64,000 nt of DNA from UBA1563 sp037440065. GTDB lineage: Bacteria; Bacteroidota; Ignavibacteria; Ignavibacteriales; Ignavibacteriaceae. The notes under the pieces were generated by a model. It made no database searches. It was not told where the DNA came from and saw only the letters and a list, made by a program, of their open reading frames with translations. This document shows, in pieces, positions 15,790 to 25,278 of the stretch. Position 1 is the stretch's first letter; every line of letters begins with the position of its first letter. Position numbers and translations under genes: made by a program. The stretch covers positions 620,001 to 684,000 of the forward strand of contig JBBIUV010000015.1 in the NCBI GenBank assembly GCA_037440065.1. The letters are read 5' to 3'.

Positions 15790-17169
15790 ATGCTGGGACA
15801 AGTCTTACAACCGGAAATTAAAGATTTAATTAATTCCCGTAATTTCTCTTCTTTACGTGAAGTTTTAGCTGATTGGACTCCGGCAGACATTGCGGATCTT
15901 TTATCAGATCTCCCAGATTATGAACAAGCTGTTCTCTTCAGAATTCTTCCAAAAGATTTAGCCACCGATACATTCGAATATTTAGATGTTGAAGTACAAC
16001 TCCCTCTTCTCAAGGCTCTCGGGAACGAAGAAGTAGCTTTCATTTTAAATGATATGTCTCCCGACGACAGAACGGCAATGTTGGAAGAAGTTCCAGCATC
16101 GGTTTTAAAGCAGATGATGAATTTACTTTCAGCTAAAGAGAGACAAATTGCCCAGTCGCTTTTAGGTTATCCTGAGAATAGCGTTGGTCGTTTGATGACT
16201 CCCGATTATTTGGCAATTAGAGAGGATTGGACAGTTCAAGAAGTTCTTGATTATATACGCAAACACGGCAAAGATATTGAAACGCTAAATATTATTTACG
16301 TTACCAATGAAAAAGGGAAGCTGATCGATGATATTAGAATTGGTGAATTTCTTCTAGCTCCTTTAGATTTGAGTGCAAGTGAATTGATGGATGGCAATTT
16401 TACTTACCTTCACGTGTTTGATGATCAGGAAACTGCGGTTGAAGTATTTAAGAAATATGATAGAATTGCGCTACCGGTAACGGATTCATCCGGAATTCTT
16501 GTTGGTATCGTAACCGTTGATGACGTTTTGGACGTTGCTGAAGAAGAAGCTACAGAAGATTTCCAAAAACTTGGAGCTGTTGAGGCACTGGAAGATTCTT
16601 ACGCTGCGATTCCATTAATGCAGATGATCAAGAAACGGGCTGGATGGCTTAGTGTCCTTTTTATCGGGGAATTGTTTACAGCATCAGCGATGGGATTTTT
16701 TGAAAATGAAATAAGCAAAGCAGTTGTACTCGCTTTGTTTGTTCCTTTAATTATTTCTAGTGGCGGTAATTCGGGGTCACAAGCGGCAACACTGGTTATT
16801 CGTGCATTATCTTTAGGTGAAGTTACAATCCGTGATTGGTTTTTTGTTATGAAGAGAGAATTAACCTCTGGTTTAATTCTCGGAACAATTTTGGCATGTC
16901 TAGGATTTTTGAGAATAACTATTTGGCAAAGTGTTTCTGGAATGTATGGAGTTCATTGGCTTTTAATCGCAGTTACGGTAAGCATCGCTTTGGTTGGAGT
17001 TGTTCTTTGGGGAACGGTTATGGGTTCAATGCTTCCTCTCGGATTAAAGAAAATTGGTTTTGATCCGGCAGCTTCATCGGCACCGTTTGTTGCAACGTTA
17101 GTTGACGTTACCGGATTGATGATATATTTTTCGATTGCGTTGTTATTACTAAAAGGAACATTGTTATAA
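15790..17169 (+). CDS. mgtE: Magnesium transporter MgtE
   Basis: A 459-residue Mg2+ channel. An N-terminal MgtE helical domain (LREVLADWTPADIADLLSDLP...RTAMLEEVPA) is followed by two CBS domains (SVGRLMTPDYLAIREDWTV...; FTYLHVFDDQETAVEVFKKYDR) and five C-terminal membrane helices with the conserved ISSGGNSGSQAATLVIRAL pore region. The cytosolic domains act as the Mg2+ sensor in this family. GGAG lies 7 nt before the ATG. No M-box riboswitch was recognised in the 148 bp upstream. It stands as a single gene between tRNA-Lys and the DegT gene. Confidence 0.96.
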   Translation: MLGQVLQPEIKDLINSRNFSSLREVLADWTPADIADLLSDLPDYEQAVLFRILPKDLATDTFEYLDVEVQLPLLKALGNEEVAFILNDMSPDDRTAMLEEVPASVLKQMMNLLSAKERQIAQSLLGYPENSVGRLMTPDYLAIREDWTVQEVLDYIRKHGKDIETLNIIYVTNEKGKLIDDIRIGEFLLAPLDLSASELMDGNFTYLHVFDDQETAVEVFKKYDRIALPVTDSSGILVGIVTVDDVLDVAEEEATEDFQKLGAVEALEDSYAAIPLMQMIKKRAGWLSVLFIGELFTASAMGFFENEISKAVVLALFVPLIISSGGNSGSQAATLVIRALSLGEVTIRDWFFVMKRELTSGLILGTILACLGFLRITIWQSVSGMYGVHWLLIAVTVSIALVGVVLWGTVMGSMLPLGLKKIGFDPAASSAPFVATLVDVTGLMIYFSIALLLLKGTLL

Positions 17170-17249
17170 AAAAACTTTCCAAAAGAAAGTTATATAAACC
17201 TTAACATAATTAAGATTAAAATTCAATATAACTAAAAGAGAAAAACATT

Positions 17250-18416
17250 ATGAAAGTACCTTTATTAGATCTAAAACTTCAATATTTGTCGCATAAAAAA
17301 GAACTTGATGAAGCTCTTATTCGAGTTGCTGAATCTCAGTATTTTATTCTCGGAAAAGAAATTGAAAAACTGGAATCTTTGTTAAAAGAATATCTCGGCT
17401 GCAAATACGCAATCGGTGTTTCATCTGGAACAGATGCCTTACTATTGGCACTTATGGCATTAGACATTCAGCCCGGTGATGAGGTGATTGTTCCAACATT
17501 TTCATTCTTTGCAACTGCTGGTGTCGTTTCACGCTTAAATGCCGTTCCTGTTTTTGCTGATGTTGATCCGGTTACGTTTAATCTCGATCCGAATGAAATT
17601 GAAAAACTGATCACGCCCAAAACTAAAGCGATAATCCCGGTTCATCTTTACGGACAAAGCGCCGCGATGGATGAAATCATGACAATTGCAAAGAAGCATA
17701 ATTTAAAAGTTGTTGAAGACGGCGCTCAGGCAATCGGTGTGCAATACAAAGACGGGAAAAAAGTTGGAACCATCGGAGATATTGGATGTTATTCATTTTT
17801 CCCAAGTAAAAATCTTGGTTGTTTTGGCGACGGTGGTTTAGTAGTTACTGATGACGATGAAATTGGGGAAATGTTGAAGATCAAACGCGTTCATGGTGGA
17901 AAACCGAAATATTATCATAAAGTAATCGGTGGAAATTTTAGAATCGATGAGATCCAGGCTGCGGTTTTAAATGTAAAACTACCTTTCCTAGATGCATGGT
18001 CTGAAAAGAGACGAGAAAACGCGAAACTCTATACAAAGTTTTTTATAGAGGCAGGTTTAGCTGAAGAGGAAGGTAGACTTATTTTTGATGAAAAGAATAA
18101 AGTTTTGCTACCAAAAGCAGTTTATAAAGATTCCGATGTAAAAAATTACCACATTTATAACCAGTATATCATCAGAGTCGAGAAGAGAGATGAACTTCGT
18201 GCCTATTTAGGAACACAGGAAATTGGAACTGAAATTTATTACCCAGTACCATTTCACCGCCAGGAATGTTTTGCAAATCTTAATTGCAACGATGCCGATT
18301 TCCCGGTCTCAAATAAAGCTGCAAGCGATACAATAGCTTTGCCGATCTTTCCCGAATTAACTGAAGCTCAATTGAAATTTGTAGTAGATTCGATAGCGGA
18401 ATTTTTAAAGAGTTAA
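17250..18416 (+). CDS. DegT/DnrJ/EryC1/StrS-family aminotransferase
   Basis: A 388-residue PLP enzyme that transaminates nucleotide-linked keto-sugars. It has VSSGTDALLLAL (cofactor phosphate region), VVEDGAQAIG with the pyridine-nitrogen Asp157, and CYSFFPSKNLGCFGDGG with the Schiff-base Lys187. It ends in the usual YYPVPFHRQECF ... LPIFPELTEAQ motif. Family members make amino sugars for LPS or glycans; the exact sugar cannot be read here. No other sugar-pathway genes adjoin it. A palindrome at 18440-18461 serves as a shared terminator with the convergent lhgO. Confidence 0.92.
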   Translation: MKVPLLDLKLQYLSHKKELDEALIRVAESQYFILGKEIEKLESLLKEYLGCKYAIGVSSGTDALLLALMALDIQPGDEVIVPTFSFFATAGVVSRLNAVPVFADVDPVTFNLDPNEIEKLITPKTKAIIPVHLYGQSAAMDEIMTIAKKHNLKVVEDGAQAIGVQYKDGKKVGTIGDIGCYSFFPSKNLGCFGDGGLVVTDDDEIGEMLKIKRVHGGKPKYYHKVIGGNFRIDEIQAAVLNVKLPFLDAWSEKRRENAKLYTKFFIEAGLAEEEGRLIFDEKNKVLLPKAVYKDSDVKNYHIYNQYIIRVEKRDELRAYLGTQEIGTEIYYPVPFHRQECFANLNCNDADFPVSNKAASDTIALPIFPELTEAQLKFVVDSIAEFLKS

Positions 18417-18439
18417 TTTTCCCGATTATTTTAATATAG

Positions 18440-18461
18440 CGGAACGCTTAGCAGCGTTCCG
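18440..18461. terminator. Palindrome between convergent genes
   Basis: CGGAACGCT/AGCGTTCCG around TAGC, nine pairs. T runs are weak (TAAAATATAA). It may act as a bidirectional terminator. The GGAACG core recalls the repeat at 53205-53275, so it could also be a REP-like element. Confidence 0.55.
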
Positions 18462-18472
18462 TAAAATATAAA

Positions 18473-19675
18473 TCACTTCAGATTTTGAATAACTTTTTTT
18501 GCAATGGCCTCCCCAATGCTTATAGATGCAGTAGCTGCCGGTGAAGGCGCGTTCAAGATATGTGTCATTCTTTCTGCATCAACGAGACAAAAATCATCCA
18601 GAAGATTTCCATTCTTATCCAATGCTTGAGCCCGTACTCCTGCTCCACTCGGGACAATATCTTCTTCTTGGATTTGAGGGACTAACTTTTGCAGCGCTTC
18701 GGCAAAAAGTTTTTTGCTGAAACTTCTTCTGAATTCATCAAATCCCATTTTATAATATTTTTTAGCCATAATCCAGAAACCGCGGGAGAAAACATAATCC
18801 GATATTTCCGGTAGCGAAAAATCTGTTTTCAAATATCCCTTCCGTCTAAAAGCCAAAACAGCATTTGGACCGGCTTCAACTCCGCCGTTAATCATTCTTG
18901 TAAAATGAACACCAAGAAATGGGAAGCGGGGATCGGGAACAGGATAAATTAAATTCTTTACCAGATATTTTTTCTCTTTTTTAATTTCGTAATATTCACC
19001 GCGGAAAGGAATAATCTGCACATTTGGATCAACACCGCAAATCTTGGCAATTTTATCTGAGTATAAACCTCCGCAATTAACCAAATAAGAAACGCAAAAT
19101 GTTTCTTTTGATGTTTCAACTATTAAACGGTTACCTTCTCTTTTTATTCCGCAAAATTTTGTGTTGAGAAGAATTTCCCCGCTTAGTTCTCTAATATTTT
19201 TTGCCATGGCTTCGGTAACTTCGGTATAATTTACAATTCCGGTTTCTCCAACAAAAAGTGCATCTATTCCTGTAGCATAAGGTTCGTAATCTTTTATTTC
19301 ATCCTTTGATATTCTTTTCGATTGAGCTAATCCGTTTTCCCGTCCCCGTTTTTCAAGCTCATCTAATTTGTCGCGTTCATTTTCATTGGTTGCAAGAACA
19401 AGTTTACCGCACCGTTCATGTTTTATATTGTTCTCTTCACAAAAATTGTACATCAAGTTTCTTCCTTTGACGCAATTTTGGGCTTTTAGAGAGCCAGGCT
19501 TGTAATAAAGTCCTGAATGAATAACTCCGCTGTTGTTGCCGGTTTGGTGCGGCGCTAAAGCGGTTTCTTCCTCAATTAATAGAAGTTTTAGTTGTGGTTT
19601 TTGCTTAAGGAGTTGCAAAGCGGTAGCGATTCCAACAATTCCTCCCCCGATAACCAAAATGTCATAGTTTTGCAT
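18473..19675 (-). CDS. lhgO: L-2-hydroxyglutarate oxidase/dehydrogenase (LhgO)
   Basis: A 400-residue FAD-dependent oxidoreductase of the DAO family. The dinucleotide motif is VIGGGIVGIATALQL at the N-terminus; the LhgO-specific block is HQTGNNSGVIHSGLYY. Further motifs are EVTEAMA, FLGVHFTRMINGGVEAGPNAVLA and a C-terminal FAD-contacting NAPSPAATASISIGE. The enzyme oxidises L-2-hydroxyglutarate to 2-oxoglutarate and passes electrons to quinone, clearing a side product of 2-oxoglutarate metabolism. It is a single gene, divergent from the small membrane protein at 19761 and convergent with the DegT gene. Confidence 0.92.
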   Translation of the reverse strand: MQNYDILVIGGGIVGIATALQLLKQKPQLKLLLIEEETALAPHQTGNNSGVIHSGLYYKPGSLKAQNCVKGRNLMYNFCEENNIKHERCGKLVLATNENERDKLDELEKRGRENGLAQSKRISKDEIKDYEPYATGIDALFVGETGIVNYTEVTEAMAKNIRELSGEILLNTKFCGIKREGNRLIVETSKETFCVSYLVNCGGLYSDKIAKICGVDPNVQIIPFRGEYYEIKKEKKYLVKNLIYPVPDPRFPFLGVHFTRMINGGVEAGPNAVLAFRRKGYLKTDFSLPEISDYVFSRGFWIMAKKYYKMGFDEFRRSFSKKLFAEALQKLVPQIQEEDIVPSGAGVRAQALDKNGNLLDDFCLVDAERMTHILNAPSPAATASISIGEAIAKKVIQNLK

Positions 19676-19760
19676 AAATGCTTTTGGATTGACTATTAAG
19701 AGAATAATAAGTTATATTTGAAACAAAAATAAGAAAAGTTTTTCATTACCGGGGACTTAA

Positions 19761-19922
19761 ATGTTTGGATTTTTGAAAATGGATGAAGAAGAAAATATAT
19801 TTATAGATTTTAAGCAAATACATTTCCTAAAAGAACGTAGAAGAAAAATTATTTTATACGTTGCGGGTGCTATTGCTTTTATTCTTCTTAATGTTGTGCT
19901 CTATCAGTTGAGCGGATTTTAG
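19761..19922 (+). CDS. Small single-pass membrane protein (53 aa)
   Basis: A 53-residue frame: an acidic N-terminus (MDEEENIFIDFKQ), a basic patch KERRRK, then one hydrophobic helix (IILYVAGAIAFILLNVVLYQL) close to the C-terminus. Charge distribution predicts the N-terminus inside the cell. The ATG follows ACCGGGGACTTAA, a weak ribosome site. It precedes miaB by 52 bp. It is not a family I recognise; the composition supports a real gene but does not prove it. Confidence 0.5.
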   Translation: MFGFLKMDEEENIFIDFKQIHFLKERRRKIILYVAGAIAFILLNVVLYQLSGF

Positions 19923-19974
19923 TCTTTTCTCTCCACAAAACCTTTTGCTTTCATAAATTTTAAAAAATGGTTCA

Positions 19975-21327
19975 ATGCAAAAAAGTAAAGTATATATTGA
20001 GACGTATGGTTGTCAAATGAATTTAGCCGATTCAGAAGTGGTGATGGGAATTCTGAATTCACAAGGATATGCAATCACTCAAGAAGTTAAAGACGCTGAT
20101 GTTATTTTAATGAATACCTGCAGCATCCGTGACAATGCTGAACAAAGAATTTACGGAAGACTGGGAAACCTAAAAGCTTTAAAAAATAAAAAACCTGCTT
20201 TGGTATTGGGTGTACTAGGCTGTATGGCCGAACGTTTGCGGAAAGATTTAATCGAAGAAAAAAAAGTTGTTGATTTGGTTGTTGGTCCGGATGAATACCG
20301 ACGTTTGCCTGAATTTATCGATGCAGCATTTGGCGGTGAAAAAGGAATTGGAGTTAGACTCTCGAGGTCAGAAACTTACGACGATATTCTTCCGTTCCGG
20401 GAAGATGGATTACACGCATGGTTATCAGTGATGCGGGGTTGCGATAAATTCTGCTCGTTTTGTGTAGTCCCATTTACGCGAGGAAGAGAGCGGAGCAGAA
20501 ACCTTGACTCAATTGTGACGGAAGTTAAAATGCTTTCTGCACGTGGTTTTCGTGAGGTTACTTTGCTTGGACAAAATGTAAATTCATATCTGGATGAGCA
20601 AAATGATTTTGCCGATTTGCTTGCGGCTGTTGCTGGAGTAAACAAAAAAATGCGCGTGAGATTTTCTACTTCGCATCCCCAAGACCTCTCCGATAAACTC
20701 CTCTACACAATAGCGGAACATGAAAATCTTTGCAATTACATCCATCTTCCGGTACAGTCAGGCTCAAATAGAATTTTGGACTTGATGAATCGAACTTACA
20801 CGATTGAGCATTATCTTGGATTGATCGATAAAGCCAGAGAAATTATTCCGAATGTTTCATTCTCTACAGATATTATCAGCGGTTTTCCGACTGAGACATA
20901 CGAAGATCATCTTGCAACATTAGACGTGATGCAAAAGGTAAAATATGACGGCGCTTATATGTTTAAGTATTCACCCCGGGAAGGAACGAAAGCCTTCAAA
21001 ATGGAAGATGATGTTCATGAGGAAACAAAATCAAAACGTTTGCAAGAAATTATTGATCTGCAGCAGAAAATTTCTTTCGAAGTAAATCAGCAACTCTTAC
21101 GAAAAACGGAAATCGTTTTGGTTGAAGGTTCGAGTAAAAAATCAGAAGACTTTTTATCCGGTCGAACAGATTCAAATAAAATAGTTGTTTTCCCACGACA
21201 AGAAAATATTGGCGAAGGAGATTACATTGAGGTTTCCATTAACCGTGCAACTTCTGCAACATTATTTGGTGATGTAATTTCGGTTTTAGATAAAAAAGAA
21301 TCCTCCGAACTTAAAGTGGCAATTTAA
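19975..21327 (+). CDS. miaB: tRNA-2-methylthio-N6-isopentenyladenosine synthase MiaB
   Basis: A 450-residue methylthiotransferase that adds a methylthio group to i6A37 of tRNAs reading UNN codons. The N-terminal UPF0004 domain has its three cluster Cys (TYGCQMN, NTCSIRD, LGCMAER). The radical SAM motif is CDKFCSFC within SVMRGCDKFCSFCVVPFTRGRERS, followed by GQNVNSY and LPVQSGSNRIL, which mark MiaB rather than RimO. A TRAM domain ends the protein. A second methylthiotransferase, RimO, is encoded at 30625. Confidence 0.96.
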   Translation: MQKSKVYIETYGCQMNLADSEVVMGILNSQGYAITQEVKDADVILMNTCSIRDNAEQRIYGRLGNLKALKNKKPALVLGVLGCMAERLRKDLIEEKKVVDLVVGPDEYRRLPEFIDAAFGGEKGIGVRLSRSETYDDILPFREDGLHAWLSVMRGCDKFCSFCVVPFTRGRERSRNLDSIVTEVKMLSARGFREVTLLGQNVNSYLDEQNDFADLLAAVAGVNKKMRVRFSTSHPQDLSDKLLYTIAEHENLCNYIHLPVQSGSNRILDLMNRTYTIEHYLGLIDKAREIIPNVSFSTDIISGFPTETYEDHLATLDVMQKVKYDGAYMFKYSPREGTKAFKMEDDVHEETKSKRLQEIIDLQQKISFEVNQQLLRKTEIVLVEGSSKKSEDFLSGRTDSNKIVVFPRQENIGEGDYIEVSINRATSATLFGDVISVLDKKESSELKVAI

Positions 21328-21343
21328 ACGTCTCTAATTTTAC

Positions 21344-22039
21344 ATGTTAAAAGCAATAAAAAATTTCATCTTCTTTTCGGTACTCCTTATTTTTTTCACT
21401 GAAAAATCTTTTTCACAAGAGTACGATATTGTTCCGTTGTTAAAAAAAGTTGAAGAAGGAAAAGGTAATGAAGTTAAAGAAGAACTTCAGCCTTTAATCA
21501 AGCGCAATCCGGGGGATCCTTCGTTGCTTTTCTTGTCTGCGTTGCTGACTGAAGATGGGGCAAAGGCAAATGAAAAATATCAGAAAATTGTGCAGGTATT
21601 TTCAAAATCAAAATATGCCGATGCGGCACTTTTTAGAATTTACAGTTACTATTCCGCAATCGGTGATGAAAATGAAGCAGCTCACTACCTCAACAAATTA
21701 AAAACCGATTATCCAAATTCGAGTTATCTTCCTTCACTTGAAAAGGTTTCAAATTCAGAAGAAAATGGGAAAAAAGTATCTGCAAAATCCGGCGTTAAAT
21801 CCGATAGCAATAAATTTACAATTCAAGTTGGGGCATTCAGCAGTGTAAAAAATGCTGAAACGTTAAAATCAGAACTTGAAGATTCCGGTTACGACATTGA
21901 GATGATCGAAAAAAATGTTGCCGGAACAGTTTTTAATGTGCTTTACCTGGGGAAATTCGAGGATAAAAATTCCGCAGAAAAAATTCTTGAAAAGGTGAAT
22001 GTTGATTTTCAACTGAATGGAAGAATTGTTTCCAAATAA
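21344..22039 (+). CDS. SPOR-domain protein with TPR-like region
   Basis: A 231-residue exported protein. Residues 1-24 are a signal peptide (IKNFIFFSVLLIFFTEKSFSQ). A TPR-like helical segment follows (LKRNPGDPSLLFLSALLTEDG...KSKYADAALFRIYSYYSAIGD). The C-terminal ~75 residues are a SPOR domain (KFTIQVGAFSSVKNAETLKSELEDSGYDIEMI), which binds denuded peptidoglycan glycan at the division site. It begins 16 bp after miaB and is probably co-transcribed with it. Confidence 0.88.
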   Translation: MLKAIKNFIFFSVLLIFFTEKSFSQEYDIVPLLKKVEEGKGNEVKEELQPLIKRNPGDPSLLFLSALLTEDGAKANEKYQKIVQVFSKSKYADAALFRIYSYYSAIGDENEAAHYLNKLKTDYPNSSYLPSLEKVSNSEENGKKVSAKSGVKSDSNKFTIQVGAFSSVKNAETLKSELEDSGYDIEMIEKNVAGTVFNVLYLGKFEDKNSAEKILEKVNVDFQLNGRIVSK

Positions 22040-22147
22040 TCTAGTTGACCAAGTAAAGAACTCACTTAAAATTTTCGAAACTACCGCTACTCTCTTTATC
22101 CAATCGATTTATTTCTTATTTTTGCAGAAGTAAACTCAAGTTAAATA

Positions 22148-23242
22148 ATGACTATAGAACAACTACAAAAAAAATTCGGGATCGTCGGAAAGTCAAAAGA
22201 AATTCACGACTTGCTAGATATTATTATACAGGTTGCTGCATCCGACATTTCAGTTTTGATTTATGGTGAAAGCGGAGTTGGCAAAGAGGTTTTTGCCCGT
22301 GCAATACATGGTGCAAGCCGCCGTGCAGAAAAACCATTGATTAGCGTGAACTGTGGAGCTATTCCTGAAGGTATTTTAGAAAGCGAACTTTTCGGTCATG
22401 TAAAAGGTTCGTTTACCGGAGCAACCGATGCAAGAAAAGGTTATTTTGAACTTGCCAGCAGCGGCACTTTATTTTTAGATGAAATCGCCGAAATGCCGAT
22501 AACCACCCAAGTAAAACTGTTAAGAGCTATTGAAACAAAAGAGTTTATGCGTATTGGTGCAGAAACGCTTACAAAAGTTGATGTCAGGTTTCTTGCCGCA
22601 ACAAACAAGGATTTACAAAACGAGGTGGATGCAAAGAGATTTCGAGAGGATTTATTTTTCAGATTAAAGGCAGTTACTATCCATATTCTCCCTCTCCGGA
22701 AAAGAAAAATAGATATTTTAGAATTAACTCATTTTTTTGCCGATAGATTTGCAGAAGAAAATAAAACCGCAAAACCTTTCTTTACCCATGATGCTTTAGA
22801 ATACCTCCACGATTATCCTTGGCCCGGCAATGTACGTGAATTAAAAAACGCAGTGGAAACGTCTATTGCTCTAACCAAAAATGCTAAAATCACAAAAGAA
22901 ATATTCGAAAAGATTATTCCTTATCCGAGTTCGGGAACTTCTCTTAACTTCCCGGTTGTTACAAGAAAAACACCCGAAGAGGTGGAGCGGGAATTTATTT
23001 ACCGCGCGCTCTTTGAACTTAAAAAAGATATACTTGACATAAAGGAAATTCTTCTGCTAAAGGATAAAGAGAATCTTGAGATAAAAGACGACACCAATAA
23101 TGTTCAAAGTGTTGAAGAAGCCAGCAAGAAAGCCGTTATCATCGCTCTTGAAAAAGCAAATGGAAATAAAAGAATAGCCTCGGAGATGTTGGGAATTAGT
23201 GAAAGAACACTTTATAGAAAAATAAAAGATTATCACCTTTAA
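22148..23242 (+). CDS. Sigma-54-dependent transcriptional activator without receiver domain
   Basis: A 364-residue bacterial enhancer-binding protein. It starts directly with the AAA+ domain: Walker A GESGVGKE, the sigma-54 contact loop GSFTGA, Walker B LFLDEIAEMP and R-fingers near RFREDLFFRL. Residues ~332-364 are a Fis-type HTH (NGNKRIASEMLGISERTLYRKIKDYHL). With no regulatory N-terminal domain, activity is probably set by a partner or by level. TATTTTTG at 22117-22124 could be its -10-like box. The genes immediately following (lptE-like, GT2) suggest a place in envelope control, as seen for such regulators in this phylum (inference). Confidence 0.93.
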   Translation: MTIEQLQKKFGIVGKSKEIHDLLDIIIQVAASDISVLIYGESGVGKEVFARAIHGASRRAEKPLISVNCGAIPEGILESELFGHVKGSFTGATDARKGYFELASSGTLFLDEIAEMPITTQVKLLRAIETKEFMRIGAETLTKVDVRFLAATNKDLQNEVDAKRFREDLFFRLKAVTIHILPLRKRKIDILELTHFFADRFAEENKTAKPFFTHDALEYLHDYPWPGNVRELKNAVETSIALTKNAKITKEIFEKIIPYPSSGTSLNFPVVTRKTPEEVEREFIYRALFELKKDILDIKEILLLKDKENLEIKDDTNNVQSVEEASKKAVIIALEKANGNKRIASEMLGISERTLYRKIKDYHL

Positions 23243-23264
23243 AAAGTTGCAAAAAGTGGAAAAA

Positions 23265-23798
23265 ATGAACATTTTTAACAAATTCCGGCTGTTTTTCAAA
23301 TCGCTCTTTTTGTTGTTTATCATTGGAATATTCAGTAATTTTGCAGGGTGTTTTGGATGCCCTTATTCGTTTTCTGGAGCTTCCGTTCCTCCACATTTAA
23401 AAACAATAGCAATTCCATTTGCCGAAGATCGAAGTGGTTCCGGTGAACCGGGATTGAGAGAATTACTTACTGAAAAATTAACTCAGAAGTTTATCGATGA
23501 TAATAATCTTCAAATTTCTGAGAAGAGCAGTGCGGATGCTGTTCTTGAATGTATTGTTGTTTCGCTTTCTGATGTTCCAGCGATAGTTTCCGCCGGAGAA
23601 AATGTTGCTTCAAGGCGGCTCACGATTACAGTTCAAGTAACTTTTAAAGATTTGATTCAAAGACGAACCGTTTTTGAAAAACAATTCTCTAACTATGGTG
23701 ATTATTCAGGTGGAATTCCTGAAAGAAATTTAGGCATTGAAGATGCAATTAATAAAATAAGTGATGATATTCTGCTAGATACTGTGTCAGGTTGGTAA
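23265..23798 (+). CDS. LptE-like LPS-assembly lipoprotein
   Basis: A 177-residue protein from the ATG at 23265; a TTG start at 23247 gives six more residues. The signal peptide is hydrophobic (LLFIIGIFSNFAGC) with a Cys that fits a lipobox. The mature part has YSFSGASVPPHLKTIAIPFAEDRS, then LREL.TEKLTQKFIDDNNLQ, the layout of Bacteroidota LptE, which plugs the LptD barrel at the outer membrane. It follows the sigma-54 activator by 22 bp. LptE is poorly conserved, so the assignment is probable. Confidence 0.75.
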   Translation: MNIFNKFRLFFKSLFLLFIIGIFSNFAGCFGCPYSFSGASVPPHLKTIAIPFAEDRSGSGEPGLRELLTEKLTQKFIDDNNLQISEKSSADAVLECIVVSLSDVPAIVSAGENVASRRLTITVQVTFKDLIQRRTVFEKQFSNYGDYSGGIPERNLGIEDAINKISDDILLDTVSGW

Positions 23799-23818
23799 AT
23801 TAATAATAAGGAGTAGTT

Positions 23819-25270
23819 ATGGATGAGATAGTACTTATCTCATATTTTATTTCGTTGTTCATTTTATTTGTATTCAGTAGTCATGGATTTTTCATGATCT
23901 ATTACTACAACAAGTATAAAAATGTTAAACCGGTTGCTAATGCAAATTTTATTTCTGATAAAAAAGTAACAATTCAACTTCCCCTATACAATGAATTATA
24001 TGTTGTCGAACGTTTAATCGATTCGGTTTGCGAAATTGATTATCCAAAAGAAAATATGGAAATTCAAGTTCTCGATGACTCAACAGATGAAACGGTAAAC
24101 TTAGTAGCTCGTAAAGTTGCTGAAAAACAAGCTCTCGGGTTTAACATTCTCCATGTTCGTAGAGTGTTGCGCGAAGGTTTTAAAGCCGGAGCGTTAAAAG
24201 AAGGTATGAAATCAGCAACTGGCGAATATATCGCTATTTTTGATGCCGATTTTATTCCCGCAAAAGATTTTTTAAAGAAAACGCTTTCTCATTTTACCGA
24301 TGATAAAATTGGAATGGTTCAAACACGTTGGGAACATTTAAATGGTGATTATTCAATTCTGACCAAAGCTCAAGCATTAGCTCTCGACGGTCATTTTGTG
24401 ATTGAGCAGAATGTTAGGAACAAAGCTGGATTCTTTATTAACTTTAACGGTACAGGCGGAGTTTGGAGAAGAAGTTGTATTGAAGATGCAGGAAACTGGC
24501 ATGCTGATACTTTAACCGAAGACTTAGATTTAAGTTACCGGGCACAATTAAAAGGATGGAGATTCGTCTTCCTTCGTGATGAAATTTCTCCCGCTGAATT
24601 ACCTTCGGAAATTAATGCTCTAAAAGCTCAACAATTCCGCTGGACAAAAGGCGCCATAGAAACCGCGAAGAAGATTCTTCCGATGGTCTTAAAATCAAAA
24701 TTACCTTTGCGTGTTAAACTTCAGGCTACATTTCATTTAACAAATAATTTGGCGTTCCCTTTTATTCTTTTAGCTGCCATCTTAAACGTTCCATTGATTT
24801 TTGTTAAGAACAGTGGTTCACATGAAGCTTACTTCGCTGTAATGTCTATTTTTATTCTTGCTTTTATCGGGTCTTTTATGTTTTATCTCTATTCACAAAA
24901 AGATATTAGAACCGACTGGCGCAAAAAAATTGTCCTCTTTCCGTTATTCATGGCGGGAAGCATGGGCTTTGCAGTTAATAATTCGCGCGCGGTAATCGAA
25001 GGATTACTTAGCAGAAAAAGTGAATTTGTTCGAACTCCGAAATTCAAAGTAGTCGATCAAAAAGACTCGTGGAACAATAATAAGTATCTCAACACAAAAT
25101 TGGAGCCATCCGTTATCGTTGAATTGATTATGGCATTATATTGTTTGGTTGGCATCGGGTCCTCTATTTACTTTTTAGAAATTGCAGCCATTCCCTTCCA
25201 ATTATTATTCTTTATCGGTTTTTCATTTGTCTCGGTAACTTCTATCAGACACGCCTATTCTAAAAAATAG
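23819..25270 (+). CDS. Family 2 glycosyltransferase, cellulose-synthase-like membrane enzyme
   Basis: A 483-residue processive-type GT2. An N-terminal helix (VLISYFISLFILFVFSSHGF) precedes the GT-A domain with VQLPLYNE, QVLDDSTDET, the DxD motif DADFIPA, TEDLDLSYR and QQFRWTKG (the Q-x-x-R-W motif). Four or more C-terminal helices follow. The family includes glucosyl/mannosyl transferases for glycolipids or polysaccharides; the donor cannot be told from sequence. It lies 20 bp after the lptE-like gene with AAGGAG upstream, and the following TPR gene starts 8 bp later. Confidence 0.9.
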   Translation: MDEIVLISYFISLFILFVFSSHGFFMIYYYNKYKNVKPVANANFISDKKVTIQLPLYNELYVVERLIDSVCEIDYPKENMEIQVLDDSTDETVNLVARKVAEKQALGFNILHVRRVLREGFKAGALKEGMKSATGEYIAIFDADFIPAKDFLKKTLSHFTDDKIGMVQTRWEHLNGDYSILTKAQALALDGHFVIEQNVRNKAGFFINFNGTGGVWRRSCIEDAGNWHADTLTEDLDLSYRAQLKGWRFVFLRDEISPAELPSEINALKAQQFRWTKGAIETAKKILPMVLKSKLPLRVKLQATFHLTNNLAFPFILLAAILNVPLIFVKNSGSHEAYFAVMSIFILAFIGSFMFYLYSQKDIRTDWRKKIVLFPLFMAGSMGFAVNNSRAVIEGLLSRKSEFVRTPKFKVVDQKDSWNNNKYLNTKLEPSVIVELIMALYCLVGIGSSIYFLEIAAIPFQLLFFIGFSFVSVTSIRHAYSKK

Positions 25271-25278
25271 GTTTTGAA